Source: Strigops habroptila
Taxonomy: Eukaryota > Chordata > Aves > Psittaciformes > Psittacidae
Length of the DNA: 64,000 nt
Assembly (NCBI RefSeq): GCF_004027225.2
Contig: NC_044296.2
Span: 4,570,796 to 4,634,795, forward strand
Direction: 5' to 3'
Shown: positions 11,443 through 23,544 of the stretch, piece by piece
Position numbering within the stretch: position 1 is the first letter of the stretch
Layout: each line of letters starts with the position of its first letter
Notes under the pieces: generated by a model
The model's input: only the letters and a program-made list of their open reading frames with translations
What the model was told of the DNA's origin: nothing
The model's database searches: none
Translations under genes and position numbers: made by a program

Positions 11443-13096
11443 GTGTGGAACAGCGGGTGACCCTGCGCTGAGCTCTTCCCCAGCTCTGCCTCTGGTTTTG
11501 TTTTTACTCTTTGGTCTCTGTCCTGTTTCGATGGCAGAAACACAGCCCAGCGGGAGGGTTACAGCTTGGTCGGCATTACAGGAGAAGGGGCTTTTAGATG
11601 CTGCTCTCATAGTAACCAAGATTGCTAAATAGCATCTCTGGGAAGGCAAAACGCAGCCAGAGAGACACTAATGCTTCAGATTGACCTTGCTTGAAGCGTG
11701 TGGGGAGTTTGCTTTTCCACAGGCTTGCTATCAGTGTCCTAAAATAGCATCTCTTCAAAAAGTAACACCAATAAGTGAGCAAGGATGCCTGTGTGTGTAC
11801 CTGTAGGACTATTGTCCCCACTGGGGCTTTCCAGGTGTGGTGGCATCACAGATTGAACTGTGCTCCTGCACTTTTAGACCTAAATAAATCGGGCTCCCAC
11901 TGCTTCTTGTGTCGTCCCCCTGGGTTGTAGCAAAGCTCCTGGCAGCAGCTTGGGGACCAGCCTGTTTGGGGGAGCCCAGGGGAGGCCGCAGGGCTGGTGC
12001 TGCTCCCATTCCTCTGCATGGACCCAAGGCCACATCCTTCACTGTGTTAATGAATGGATGCATCCAGCCCAAGCTCGGCTGCAGGTGTCTATACACGGCC
12101 ACAGGATCGGGGTCTATCCACAACCTGGGCAGAGGAGGGGCTGGGGGAGGCAGATGCTGCTTGGTTCTGCCCCTTCCCAAAGGCAACCAGCAATGGGGCC
12201 TGTTGCTGTTGTTTTTATGTATTAAAGGTTTAATAAATGGAATTAAATAGTGTGAAACTTAAGGTAATTAAATGTGGAAGCAGAAGAAAAAAAAATAAAA
12301 AAAAGGTAAAGCATCCTCTCCAGGAAACTAATAGGCTCCATACCTCCTTATCTTAATGATTTTCATAATTTAGCTGAATGCAGAGATAATGGATGTGATG
12401 AACCTTTCTGGAGCTAACTTTAGCTTTAATGGGCCTCTTGCTGGGGAGCGTGGTGGGGGCAGGTTCAATCAATGCGCTCAAGGAGGGAGATAAGAGCAAG
12501 AGAGGCTGAAATCAACAGCGAAACAGGGTTTGGGAAGCCTGAGAAGTTGCTGTGTGTCCATGCAGAGTGCTCCCTCCTTCCCACCTGGAATTAACCTCGG
12601 AAATCATTTGGAGAGGCCACGTGGTTTCCTCTGGTGCAGCGCTGCCAACGGGTTCTGCCTTTGTGCAGAACCTCTGACCCTCCCTGGGACGAGGGAGCCG
12701 CAAAGCTGGGATCATCTGTGTTAATCTGGTCTCATTGAGGTGGGATCAGTGAAACCACCTCGCAGATTCACTGTATTATGGAGCAGATTGAGGGACTTAG
12801 AGAGCAAATTTAATAAATATCATTTTGATATTACTTGGTGGAAAAAAAAAAACCCTATATCCTCTGAGCAGCTGATGTTGGAGCAACCTGGGAAGGGGGG
12901 TTAATAGGGACATGGTGTGTTTGGAGAGCTGGGGGAGAGGGGATGGGGAAGATGCTGAATTCTGATGTGGGGAGGTGGGGATGGGAGGAAGGGACGTGCT
13001 TTGGGGCTGGCCTGGACAAGAGCCGGGTCACAGTAGCATGTGCGAAAGCAAGTAGGGCTGAGTGTGCTTGGGAAGAGGGGAGAAGGGGGACTTTTG
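11443..13096. other. Noncoding DNA with AT-rich stretches
   Basis: No gene seen. An A-rich run lies at about 12282-12306. AT-rich blocks lie at roughly 12230-12420 and 12720-12850, the latter ending in a short poly-A near 12842-12851. The AT-rich blocks have no recognisable repeat identity. Confidence 0.45.
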
Positions 13097-13381
13097 ACAA
13101 GGGGCTGTAGGGACAGGACAAGGGGAATGGCTTTAACCTGCCAGAGGGGAGGTTGAGATGAGCTCTGAGGCAGAAGCTCTTCCCTGTGAGGGTGCTGAGG
13201 CGCTGGCACAGGGTGCCCAGAGAAGCTGTGGCTGCCCCATCCCTGGCAGTGTTCAAGGCCAGGTTGGACACAGGGGCTTGGAGCAACCTGCTCTAGTGGA
13301 AGGTGTCCCTGCCCGTGGCAGGGGTTGGAACTGGATGAGCTTTAAGGTCCCTTCCAACCCAAACAATTCTATGATTCTATG
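13097..13381 (+). mobile_element. CR1 LINE fragment, 3' end
   Basis: About 285 bp of sense CR1. It begins near GGGGCTGTAGGGACAGGACA and runs through GAGATGAGCTCTGAGGCAGA, the GGTGCTGAGGCGCTGGCACA block and the CCTGCTCTAGTGGAA block to a well-preserved tail CAATTCTATGATTCTATG. The tail is the cleanest in the window, suggesting a relatively recent insertion. Confidence 0.95.
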
Positions 13382-16300
13382 TTTGCAGAGGGATGGAGGT
13401 AGGACCGGCACCTTTGGTTCCTCTCTGGTGCAGCCGTGGGTCTCCTGCTGCCCCCTTGGCTCTACCAGCAGTTTCCATCACTGGGGCACATGGGGTGCTC
13501 CAGCTGATTCAGGAGCAGGGCCGGGTGGAGATGCTGGAGCTGACCCTGGACCTGAAACAGCTTTGCTGTGTCAGTGCCGCGATGGCTGCCCATGGTGAGA
13601 GCCAAACTGACCCCTACACACCCAGGGCCAAGACTCCGCGGGCACTCCGGGCAGTGTAGTGAGTGGCATTAGGGGTGCTGGCAAAGCTGGGGTTGGTTTT
13701 GGAGCAGGCTGTTTGAAACTAGCATCTGCCACATTGCTTTGTGTCAGCTTTGTGCCAGGGAGGTGGCACGGTGTGGTGCCACATCCAGAAAGGCTCTGGG
13801 GGCTCCTGGGACAGCTCTAGGTATTGGGGTTTGGGGATCCCATGGTGCTTTTGTGTCTTGGGGCTCCCTGTAATTGCCAGTGGAGCCTTCGAGCTGTGCT
13901 CTGTTGTGTCTGAAGCCTCTTTGGGAGCTTTCCACTCAAAAAGCAGAGCTGCTCTACCAGGCCAAGAGCATGAATGGGGGGACATGAGGCGGGTGCAGGC
14001 ACCTGGAATGCCCAAATCTGACAGTGAGTGCAGGCACTGTGCCCACCCAGCATTCCCCACTGGTCCTGCTTGCAGATTGGGTCTTCTGCCTGACTATGCG
14101 CCAAAGTCCTCTTGATGGGGCCCATGGAAAGCTCCAGCCACAGGGCAAGAAGGGAAAGCGTTTGCAATGGAAAACCTCAACCCCTTTCTTCCAGTGCTGG
14201 TTGCGTTAAGTGAGGTTTTGGCTGTGCCAGGCTGTGGGGATGGGTGGTGCTGCCCGCTGTCTCTCATGGGAGTTGTGCCTGGACCCTGCACCTTCCTGAA
14301 GGGCTCCAGTAAGGCAGTGCCCGTCCCGCGCCTGCGCTGAGATCCACAGCGGAAGGTGCAGCCAACAGGCAGCCGAAGGGGCTGGTTTGTCTTTGTCCCC
14401 AGCAGGACCCCCTGCCTGCTGGAAAAACACTTGGGTTAGGAGAAATGTGTGACCTCTTGCTAACCCCCTTCCCCTCTCGCTCTGCAAGATGTTAAACCAA
14501 GAAAAAACCCCCACGCTGGGGCCAGTCCAAGGAGGGCGAGAGCCGGGGACCATAGCATTAAAATGCTAAAAATGAGCGTGCTGAAAACAGACACAATCGG
14601 GTATTTAAAGCTCTGAATGAAAAGAGTGTGTGTTAGCCCGAGAGCCGGTCTCCCAGAGCCCCTGGAAAATATGTGGTCAAGGCCACAGCAGTAACTTTTT
14701 GTTCCTGGTTTGTAAAGTAGCTGTGAAATCCGGGGTGGGGGGGACACGGACCCCATGTCCCTGCCAGGCCGGGGAGGACGCCCGGGCTCTGCCGGAGGGG
14801 TGGCTTTGCCAGTCTCTCCGTGGATGTTGGGTAGCAGCTTGTGCATGCCCTGAGCTTTCTATCCCAAAGTACTCACCATGGGGACTCATGTGCGTCCCCA
14901 TGGCACCAGGGACCTCTCTGCCACCTCTGCTGCAGGCCGGGTGGGATTTGCACCAGCCTTTTGGCATGGAAGTGTGGGGTGTGTGTGGATGGAGAGGTGT
15001 GACCCAGAGCAGCAGCTGCTTCAGACCAGCCGCAGATTTATTCCTGGGTGAATCACTGCTAAGTCACTTCAGGGCTGTTGCATCATTTGTTTGCAGCTTC
15101 TTAAAACCTGGGCAGCTTGGGCTGCTGGAAGACCTCCCATAGCCCAGGGCTGTGCCAGATGTGAGGTTCTCCAATGGTTTGTGGTGCTCCTTTATGTGGA
15201 AATATGTGGATCTTTGCAGCCACACTCGAGCATGGGTTTGCCACATCCCAGCTTGCCCCTGGGTGGAGGTTGTGGCCCCTGTTTAGCTGCAGGTTGGGAC
15301 CTGGCTGCAGTGTGCCATGCGGGAGGGTGAAGGTGCACACGGGGTGATTTCTGTGCACGTACACGGGTCTCCCTCGTGTGCCTGTGCAGAGGGACCCGTG
15401 CGGGTGCAAAATGCCCCTAAAATGTCTCCTGGGGCAAGTATTAACTGCCAGGCTGGGCTTAGCTCCAGCAGGCAGGAACAGATGAATCAGACACTTAATG
15501 GTCAAATCAAACCTCTCAAAGTATTAAAAACAACCCAGCTCCAGCGGGCTCCTCTCTGCCATCCAGGGAGCCCCAGCGAGAAGGGATTTAAAACCAAACT
15601 GGGGTTTTTCGGGGGGCCTCATCCCCTCCTATCTCTTGGCTGGCAGCTTCTGGAAGGGGAAGTTCCACCCCGCCTCCCGCGGTCTCGGATGTCAGGTTGG
15701 CAAGAAAAATCCCATCTGTTTTCAATCTGGATCCTCACTTCCATCCACGCAGCCGTTCTCCTCCTCCTCCTCCCCGCGTTCCCCAGCCCCCAGCGCTGGT
15801 GTGTGCGCCAGGCAGGCCTCGGGGACGCTGCGACGGGCTTTATTCTGCTCTCGGGTTTGGGTAATTTTGGGTAATTTCATCTAAAAATGTACGTGGCCTC
15901 CTTTGCCCCCCGCATCCCCCCCTCTTCTCCCAGGCACATGCTCCAGCGCTGCGCTGGAGCCTGCCAAGAGCTGCTCTGCACTCAGCCCCGCTACGGTCGC
16001 TGGCTTGGAAAATTCCCCAATGACCGCGGATTTCAACCCCGAGCTTGCAAGGAAAAAAAGGCAACAACAACAAAAAATACAGGCAAAATATCTGTGTGGA
16101 AATTAAAAAAAAAGGCAAAATGAAGAGGGAGGGTTGGGAAGGAATTTTGTTGTGATTTTTTTTTGTTGTTGGGGTTTTGCTCGGTTCCTGCTTCTTGGTA
16201 TGATTCGCAAAAGACAAGTACAGAGTGTTTTGTTCCTGCGCAGCAGTAATAGAGCTGCTCTGAAATCCTATAGAGGCTCGATGCAAAGATGTATACATAG

Positions 16301-16839
16301 TGATCATGATATCCTAATCTCTATGTGAATAAACCCATTTGTTGCACACCTCCTCTCACCTTCCTCTTCACTGTCCTCTCTTGCTGCGTTTATTTAAGCT
16401 ATAAAGTCCTCAGGCTAGGAACTACTCTCTCGCTTTACAGATGGCTGCAAGAGCTTTGCACATCTGTGGAACTTCAGGAAAAATAAATGAAGAAGGTTGT
16501 GGCTTTTGTCGTTGGGTTTTATTTCTTTTCAAGTGTTTGGAGGTATGAGTTCATCTGATGGGAGAGCCAGGCCCAAGGATGAGCAGTGGTGGGCTTCGTA
16601 TTGCCCAAAATCTCAAAGTGGGGGTTACCCCGCTGCATCCCTTTGCTTTTGGCAGAGCTGGGCTGGCATGGAACCACTCAAACCTGCCCCAGGACCAGGG
16701 TTTTGTGCTCTGGTTGGAGTCTGGGGGCTCACGGGGAGCCCCAGCTCCTGCTCGGATGTGCTGTGCTGAGGGAAGAGCCCGTGTGCTGCTGGCTGGAGGG
16801 GACGGGGTGGGTTTGCCTCTGGCGTGCCTCGCTTTCCCC
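13382..16839. other. Noncoding DNA upstream of the CpG island
   Basis: No gene is supported. A CpG-containing patch spans roughly 15640-16030 and includes a short CTC microsatellite at about 15758-15773. An AT-rich part with A and T runs follows at about 16040-16180. This could be distal promoter sequence of the CpG-island transcript, but no specific element is identifiable. Confidence 0.4.
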
Positions 16840-17760
16840 TTTGCTGCCCTGGGGGGGACGAGTTGATGGTGGCGTGGCCGGGGGCTGCGGGGGGAGCAGC
16901 GGTGCTCCCCTGGCACGGCAGAGCGAGGGGGGCTTCATATGTGAGCCACGGGGCAGGGCTGCGTGTGTGGGGACCCAAAGGGCCAGGCAAGGCTGCAAGG
17001 GCTGGCTCAGGGAGACCCAAAATGACCGGGCCGGGCTGGAGGGGGGGTACCCCAAAGGCTCAGCTCCGGGGGCACCGGGGGCAGGAACCCGGGGCCGGGG
17101 ACCTGAAGGGGCGAAGCCGAGGCCTAGCGGGACGCGGCGCCCCCCGCCCCGGGCCTCCCGCCCCCCTTGAGCCTCCCCCGCCCCGCTCCGCGATCGGCCC
17201 TGGGCCCCGCGGCCCGGCCCCGCCCCGGCTCCGCCTCCCTCCGCCCGGGCCGCGGCGGGCTCCTCGGCGGGGTCGCGGCGCCCGTGGGCCCGGAGGCTCC
17301 GCGGGCCGCTGTGCTGAAGGCGGCGCGGGCGGGACGGCCGGTCCCCTCCCGGTAAGTCCCTGCCCTGCGCCTCGTCCCCGGGGCTTCCCTCACCTCAGCA
17401 CCTTCCCGCAGCCCCTCCGGCGCCGCAGCGAGACTCGAGGCAACCGGTTTGATGTAAAATTGGTTCTTTTTAACCCATTTTTACGCAGGGGATCCCCTCT
17501 CCCTTCCCCCGTGGTTGTATCTCCCCCGGGAGCATCCCGCAGCCTCCCGGCGTCGTGTGTGGGGCGGGCCCGCGGCGTGAGGGAGCGGCGAGGCGGCACC
17601 GGGGCCGCGGGGTCTGCGGTGGCGGCGGGCGGGCGGGCTGCCCCCGCCTCGGCTCCCGCTCAGCGTTCCGACACCCGCTGCCCTGCAGCTCTTCATGGCC
17701 GGGCTCCGTCTGCGGGGCGGAGGGGAGCGGCGCTGGGGGGGGGGGTGTGTGTGAGGGGAC
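16840..17760 (+). promoter_or_regulatory. CpG island, probable PTPRS promoter
   Basis: This is the densest CpG region in the window, peaking at 17100-17351, where CpG occurs every few bases while the surrounding DNA is CpG-poor. GC boxes of the CCCCGCCCC kind lie at about 17178-17186 and 17218-17227, and no TATA box is apparent. This is the usual make-up of a vertebrate housekeeping or developmental promoter. A consensus donor at 17352 on the + strand gives the direction. Assignment to PTPRS rests on strand, order and distance to the signal-peptide exon at 52.9 kb. It could instead be the promoter of another transcript. Confidence 0.75.
17250..17351 (+). other. Candidate first noncoding exon
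   Basis: GC-rich sequence ends at CCCTCCCG|GTAAGT, a near-perfect vertebrate 5' splice site with the intron starting at 17352. The start given is only a guess, because no TSS can be read from the sequence. The long open frame through it is a product of the GC content and continues past the donor, so it is not treated as coding. The noncoding assignment fits a gene whose ATG lies in the next exon, as inferred for PTPRS here. Confidence 0.45.
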
Positions 17761-19772
17761 CCCCCTCCTGCTCCCCCTTTGCCTCCAGCCGGTGGCTCAC
17801 GGGAGCGTTTTGCTGCAAAACAAGAGACTAAGTGTGAAAGCCGCATCCAGCACCCTCGGTTCGTGCGGTGGGAGCGCTCGCCCGCGTTACAAGGGGCCGG
17901 TTCTCCAGCCCTTTCCTCCGAATTACCCCTTTTACTACGTGGTTCTGATTTTTTTCCGTGGTGGAAATGCCTTTAGTCAGTAAAAGGCAGCGCCAGGTCC
18001 GCAGCAGTCGCCTGCATGATGCTCTCTGTAGCTCGGGGCTGGATACAGGCTTTGAGTGTTTGAGTAACGGGCAGTATTTATTCACTCTAAACATTGCACA
18101 ACTTCTGTGTTCGGTTCCCAGGATTAAAATACAACTGTCTTTCTCGGTTTTATATGAGTTGCTAGCTAGCCATTATACTTCTGCTCAAGCTCGAGATGCA
18201 TATTTGTCTAAAATGTGTAATTTTAGAAACATAAGAGGGGGAAAAAAATGCTCCATTTTGTTACAGGAGCCTTGTAGCTGGAACTTTCCTGAGAAATGAC
18301 CATATTTTATCCCTTTATGATTTCCTTCTCACTCTGGCAAAGGCAAGATAATTTTATGTTGCAGGTAACTTTTACGTCAAGGCTTCGACTTTGAATGCGC
18401 AGCAGTTGGTCTGACTTGAGGCAGTTTAAGGAACACTTTAAATTTCAATTTATATTGTTCATTGGCGTAGAACTCTCCTGCAGTTAAGGGGAAAAAATGT
18501 AAAGAGTAAGCTGATCATTGCTATATATGAAAAGCAGTTTCAAGCATTAACATTATGGTTTCTCTCTTAAAAAGGATTCTCCAGCTTGTGCTTTGTGTAG
18601 CTGCATCTTTCCTTTCTCTCTTCCTGAAAACGTCACTTGGTGGAGGAGAAATCACAAATCCAAGCACACTGGGATCGGGGCAGACAGAGCAGAGGAACAT
18701 CTGCTGGAAAGAGACTTTCTGAGAGTAACAAACCACCTGCACAGAGCTGCTTCTCTTCTCTCATAACTAGCTCGGTATTTGCGTGCATGTCTGTAATCCT
18801 CTGCTGGCTGCAGAGGTGCTTCTCAGCCCTGGTGCTTTCCAACGCTAAGATTTATTTACAGACTTGCACTGATGGTTGGGGTTTGTTTTTCTTTTCTTTT
18901 TTTTCCATAAGAAGGGAGGAAGTGTAAAACGTGCATTTGAGCTAATTGAGCCGTTCTAAGCGTTTCTTCATGATTTGTGATTTCTCGAACGTAACAAGTG
19001 TCTGGGGTTGATTGGTGCCTTTCAAGCCGCCCTCTCGCTTCTTGTGGAGGAGCGTTTTGGGTTGTGGGCTTGACGATGGTGACTAAGGCTGGCTGGGGTG
19101 GCAGCTCTAGCTACATGAGGTGGGACCGAGCTGGAGGAGGGGTCTGCACAGAAAACAGCAGCTCATGCCTAGAGTAAAAACCGTAACACTCACCATCCTT
19201 TCATGTTATCGCTCCAAGAACAAGTAGAAGGGAAGGTATTGGTGTCTTCTGTCATCTTGGGATGATACAACTCATGTTGTTGATCCCCTGGTGCAGAAAG
19301 CGGTGCGTCAGCTGTAGGAGAAGTGCGGACTCGTTCCAAATCTTTGTGCCAGTAGAAATGAGGGAGTGGGGGAGCACTGGGGCTCCTGCTCTCTGCTCTG
19401 GCTGCTCTGCAACCTCCTCCTGCAGCCCAAAGGCAAAGCAGGGATTTTTTTCAAAGGCGCTGAAACCAGAGAAGGCCCAATTAGGCTTCTGACTTTGAAG
19501 AGATGTGTATCAGTTTTTGGAGAGGTGGAGGTACCAAAATAAACTGAAGGTTCAGTGTGCAGACAGAGTGTGAATTTAGTATTAGGTACTAAATTCCCTC
19601 AAAGGTGACAGTTGCAGCAGGTATATGAGGAAATCCCTCATTACCCTGCAGAGCTGGAAAAGCAGGATATGGTGTTTTATTATGTTTCTTAACCTTGATC
19701 ACAGCAAGTTTCAAACACCCTCTTTACCCTCACTGTTGAATCTGGCCTGTGGGTACAGATTCTTGTACAACG
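17761..19772. other. Intronic DNA just downstream of the CpG island
   Basis: CpG density falls off quickly after about 17760 and the sequence becomes AT-rich (18050-18620). No repeat family or exon is recognised. The start of a first intron next to a CpG island is a common place for enhancers, but no specific site can be claimed. Confidence 0.35.
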
Positions 19773-19813
19773 AAGCTATTTCACTAGATTAGGCAAAGCT
19801 ATTTCACTAGATT
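19773..19813. repeat. Short tandem duplication, 18-bp unit with 23-bp period
   Basis: AAGCTATTTCACTAGATT occurs at 19773-19790 and again at 19796-19813. The copies are identical over 18 bp. It looks like a local slippage duplication. Confidence 0.8.
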
Positions 19814-19867
19814 TAATCTCTAAGGAGCGTGCCAGAAAAACAGCCGTGGGGAAATGGCAATCTGCTG

Positions 19868-19955
19868 GCTTCCTTGTCTGTAAAATGGGAATAGCAATGC
19901 ATAACCCCTTTCTGTGAAGTGTTTTAGGGTCGACCAGTGGAAAGCGCTGGAGTGC
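19868..19955 (+). mobile_element. MIR/CORE-SINE-like relic
   Basis: TTGTCTGTAAAATGGGAATA followed by a segment with GTGTTTTAGGGTCGACC and GGAAAGCGCT resembles the 3' half of old amniote MIR/CORE-SINEs (the 'cctcatctgtaaaatggg ... aaagcgctttgag' pattern). It is diverged and short. The family call is from pattern memory. Confidence 0.5.
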
Positions 19956-20002
19956 CATGGGTTGCATTGCTCAGCCAAGAAGAGCCAGACAGGCTTTGCA
20001 CG

Positions 20003-20085
20003 GGCTCCTGCTGCAGGTCACAGCGATGCCAGGAATAGACCCGGGATCTCTGGTTCCTGCTCCAGGTCCCTGTCTGCTGTGTGTG
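20003..20085 (-). mobile_element. MIR/CORE-SINE-like relic
   Basis: GGTCACAGCGATGCCAGGAA, then ATAGACCCGGGATCTCTGGT and a CTGCTCCAGGTCCCTGTCTG segment, resembles the reverse complement of the 5' half of the same old SINE family (the 'ggtcacacagcaagtcagtggcaga...' pattern). It is close to the relic at 19.87 kb but in the opposite orientation, so the two are not a simple split copy. Confidence 0.45.
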
Positions 20086-23000
20086 GGCGCAGGCCAGGAA
20101 GGAGCAGCAGCGCTGGTGTCACCCAGCTACGTGTAAAGGGGAAAATTGAGGCTGCACAGGCCTGTCCTTGGTGCCTTTTTGGGGGCTGCCCCGTGGTGTG
20201 AAGCGTAGGAGTGACAAGTTGTCTGACACTGGTCTGTGAAGAGCTGGATTGAAGCCACTTACTCATTTCCTGCTGGCTTCTCCGCAGCCCTTGTGTAAAA
20301 CGACTTTGTAGATGCTGCTCACCTGGGCTGAGTTCTTAACCAGATGAAAGGCACTCAATCCCATTACGACTCCCCCCAGAGCCATCCTCTGCCCTCTGTT
20401 TGAAGAGGTTTTGAACCCCAGGTATGTTTTGTTCCCATGCAAGGCTTTGCTGCGGAGGTGGCAGCGTGTCCTGTGGCACCGGGGAAGTGTAATCGTGTTA
20501 CATTTGAATTTATTTCATGCTGCGTTTGCGGGTGTGAAGAATGAACTGGTGGAATCAGGGACTGTGGAAGGTGTGAGACACCGTGTGTGTTCAGATGCTG
20601 ATGGTGGGAAAACATCTGTTAGAAGCTCGCTTTGAAGGAGTAGCTGCCCTTCCAGAACTATTTTGTAGGAGTAATAACTTGCGGTGGGTGAAACCTTCTG
20701 ATTCAGGAGGCACCTGGGAGCTGTGGACGTGCACGGGCTGATGCAGGGATGGAGATCCCTCAAACTGAACCCTACACCACCTTTATTTTTCTGAAGCATC
20801 TTCTGTTGTTTCTGAAGTGACTGACTGCTGCCTTAATTTCGCGTGAGCTCATGTGTGCTTGGGTGAGTTTGGGTTCTTACAGACACTGTTCAGCCCTTTC
20901 TGTTTCTGGGTCTTTTTATGGGTTTGGAAGGGTGTGTTTCGGTTTCTCCATGTCCTGATTAGTGCTCTCATTAGCACTTAGTAAGTGTGTTGCAAAAATC
21001 CTTTATTAAAACCGGTGTGGAGGTAGGTTTGATTGGGGTGAGGAAGCATTGTGGGGCATGGTTTCAGTATCAGCTCCCAAGTTCAGGATGACTTACCTGC
21101 TAATTCCAACTTGCTCTCTATTGATGAGGCAGGAAGTGGTGCGTCACAGCGGAGGGAGTTGAGGCCAGCCCCCTGTTTATGGCAATTCTTAAATAGTTCA
21201 TTTGGGTTTAATGCCTCTTTTTACACTTGATTCTCTATTACAAACAGACTTTCTGATAATGGCACCTATGCCATCAGATGGGATCATTATAATAATAGCA
21301 GCAAGTATTGTTATGGAATTGGTATGTGGAATTTATGTAGGATCGTTACAATGACAGAAGTAATACCATAAATAAAATGATGCTGTAACAGCACCACTAA
21401 ACCTGGGAGTAATAGGGAAAATGACACTTCACATTTCCTTGTGAGCCTTGGAAGGATTTGTGGTGCAGGTCCCTGCCTGTGGAGGAGATGGGAATGAGGG
21501 TGCCAGGGGCTGTCCCCACAGGGCATGTAGGTCTCATCCTCCAAACCAGGGAAACCATCACCCGGAGCCCACCAGGGGGTTGCTGCAGTTAATTTGGGGT
21601 GTTGGAGGGTGCTGGGTTTTGCTCTCGGGCTCCTCCGTTAGTTCTTTTGCAGGATGGGTTTCAGGCAGGGCTTCTGCGTGCACAGCCCATCCCTCCTGCG
21701 TGCTGTGGGGACAGTCTGTGCCTGCCAGCACGTTGCTTCTCCTGTTTCTCTGCGGGAAAGCTTGAAATTGCATTCGTGGGTTAAAGAAGGGAGTTGAGGC
21801 TGCGAACTGCCCAGTGGGACTTGACAGAGGAGGCTGATGTAAGTAGCATCCCCTAATACTGGAACCAATACAACCAAACCCCCACAAATCAAAGGAAAAG
21901 GGAAGAAAGGGTAAAAAAAACAGTGCATTTGAAAAGTTACTGAGGACGTGGAGTGGGGATTATCCCCCCTCCACTTTTCTTTCTATGAACAAATCCCTGG
22001 AGATGGGTGTGTTGCCTTGAAGGCCGGTCTTGTGGTCTGGTTTAGCAAACACAGATAATCCAGATGGCTAATCTGGAGCGTGGTTTGGCGAGCAAAATCC
22101 TTCTGGCAGGCGGCGGGGAGGATGCTGGGAAGAGGTTTGCAACAGTCCTATTTAAACCAAAGTCGTTGCTAATGCTGCTGCGGCGTCGTGTGGACAGAGC
22201 ACAGATGTCTTGCTTGGGGTTTGATTATTTATGTTTTTTTAAATCCCTTTTATTTTCCATCAGTGACCCCTGGTTTAAATCCCTGATCCAAGAGGGGGAA
22301 TTGTAACCCTTTGGTGGGCTCAGATGCAGGTTGAGTTTTGTCCCTGTGTCCTCAGTGAGGGCTGTGGCCCCTCTCCGGCCCGTTGGTCCCAGGCTGTGCA
22401 GCAGCAGCAGGATGAAGGATGCTCGGCTCTGCAGGCCGGTTGTTGTGCTTTTGAACTCCCTTTTTGCGCAGGGGCCCCATCGGGACAGGGGTGACGGGGC
22501 GATTGCTGTTTGATGCTTGGTGCTGCCTTTGTCAGTGGACATCTGGTGCCAGGATTGCTGCTGTCGGGCTGGGGGTGGGCTGCAAGGCCAGGGAATGTGA
22601 TGGATTAGTGTGGTTGGAGGGCTGGGGGAGGGGATGGATACGGTTTCAGCTCTTGCTGCAGGTAGAGAGTGAATTTCGGGATTAGGGGCACTTTTTTGCA
22701 AGCTACAGAGGCAGGAGGGTTCGAAGAGGGGGAAGGGTTGGGAAGGAAATAGTCTTTCCAGTTTTCCCCCCAAAAATGACATGTGTTTGCTCTGTTGGGC
22801 AGCACAAGGGAAATGTGTGTGCATCGGAGCAGGGGATGTGTGCCCGTCGGTCCCCCCAGCTCTGTAACCCTGGGGAATCCTGGTTGCTTGTGCCTGGCCT
22901 CAGGGTCACTTGGTTCATTCCCTGCTGCTTCCTATGGATTCAATAACCTCTTTCTCTCCCCAGAGATCAGCTTAAATTAAAACTTCATCCTTTTACTTAA

Positions 23001-23194
23001 GGAAGCGAGCGGCAGCCTCGCTCCGTGCTCTGTTAGAGGATCTGGGTAGTTTGCATGTCTCTGTCCATCTGTCTATTCTCGTGGTCACCAAATGGGCTGC
23101 ACTGGGAATCAGCAGCTTTTGAGCTGCTGGAGGAGGGGGATGTGGGGTATCTTCTGTCCCTGATCTCCTGGAGTAAAGGAGTAAGAAAGAAACT
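20086..23194. other. Intronic DNA, no exon seen
   Basis: Mixed composition with an AT-rich part at about 21180-21440. No exon, RNA gene or named repeat is recognised. Confidence 0.4.
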
Positions 23195-23544
23195 ACTTCA
23201 GCCTGGAGAAGAGAAGGCTCAGGGGGGACCTTCCAGTACGTAAAGAGAGCCTACAAGATATCTGGAGAGGGGCTTTTGAAAAGGGCCTGAAGTGATGGGA
23301 CTAGGGGAAATGGTTTTAAACTGACAGAAGGGAGACCGAGATGAGCTCTGAGGCAGAAGCTCTTCCCTGTGAGGGTGCTGAGGTGCTGGCACAGGGTGCC
23401 CAGAGAAGCTGTGGCTGCCCCATCCCTGGCAGTGTTCAAGGCCAGGTTGGACACAGGGGCTTGGAGCAACCTGCTCTAGTGGAAGGTGTCCCTGCCCGTG
23501 CCAGGGGTTGGAGCTGGAGGAGCTTTAAGGTCCCTTCCAACACT
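23195..23544 (+). mobile_element. CR1 LINE fragment (~350 bp)
   Basis: Sense CR1 starting at TTCAGCCTGGAGAAGAGAAG and running through CCTACAAGATATCTGGAGAG, GAGATGAGCTCTGAGGCAGA and the CCTGCTCTAGTGGAA block. It ends at CTTTAAGGTCCCTTCCAACA; the terminal ATTCTATG tail is missing or replaced. It is closely related to the copy at 13.1 kb. Confidence 0.94.

Noticed and set aside
16824..17831. Longest open frame in the window (335 codons, + strand)
   Set aside because: It runs straight through the CpG island and across the GTAAGT donor. Its Pro/Arg/Gly/Ala-rich composition is what GC-rich DNA gives in any frame, and no family is recognisable.
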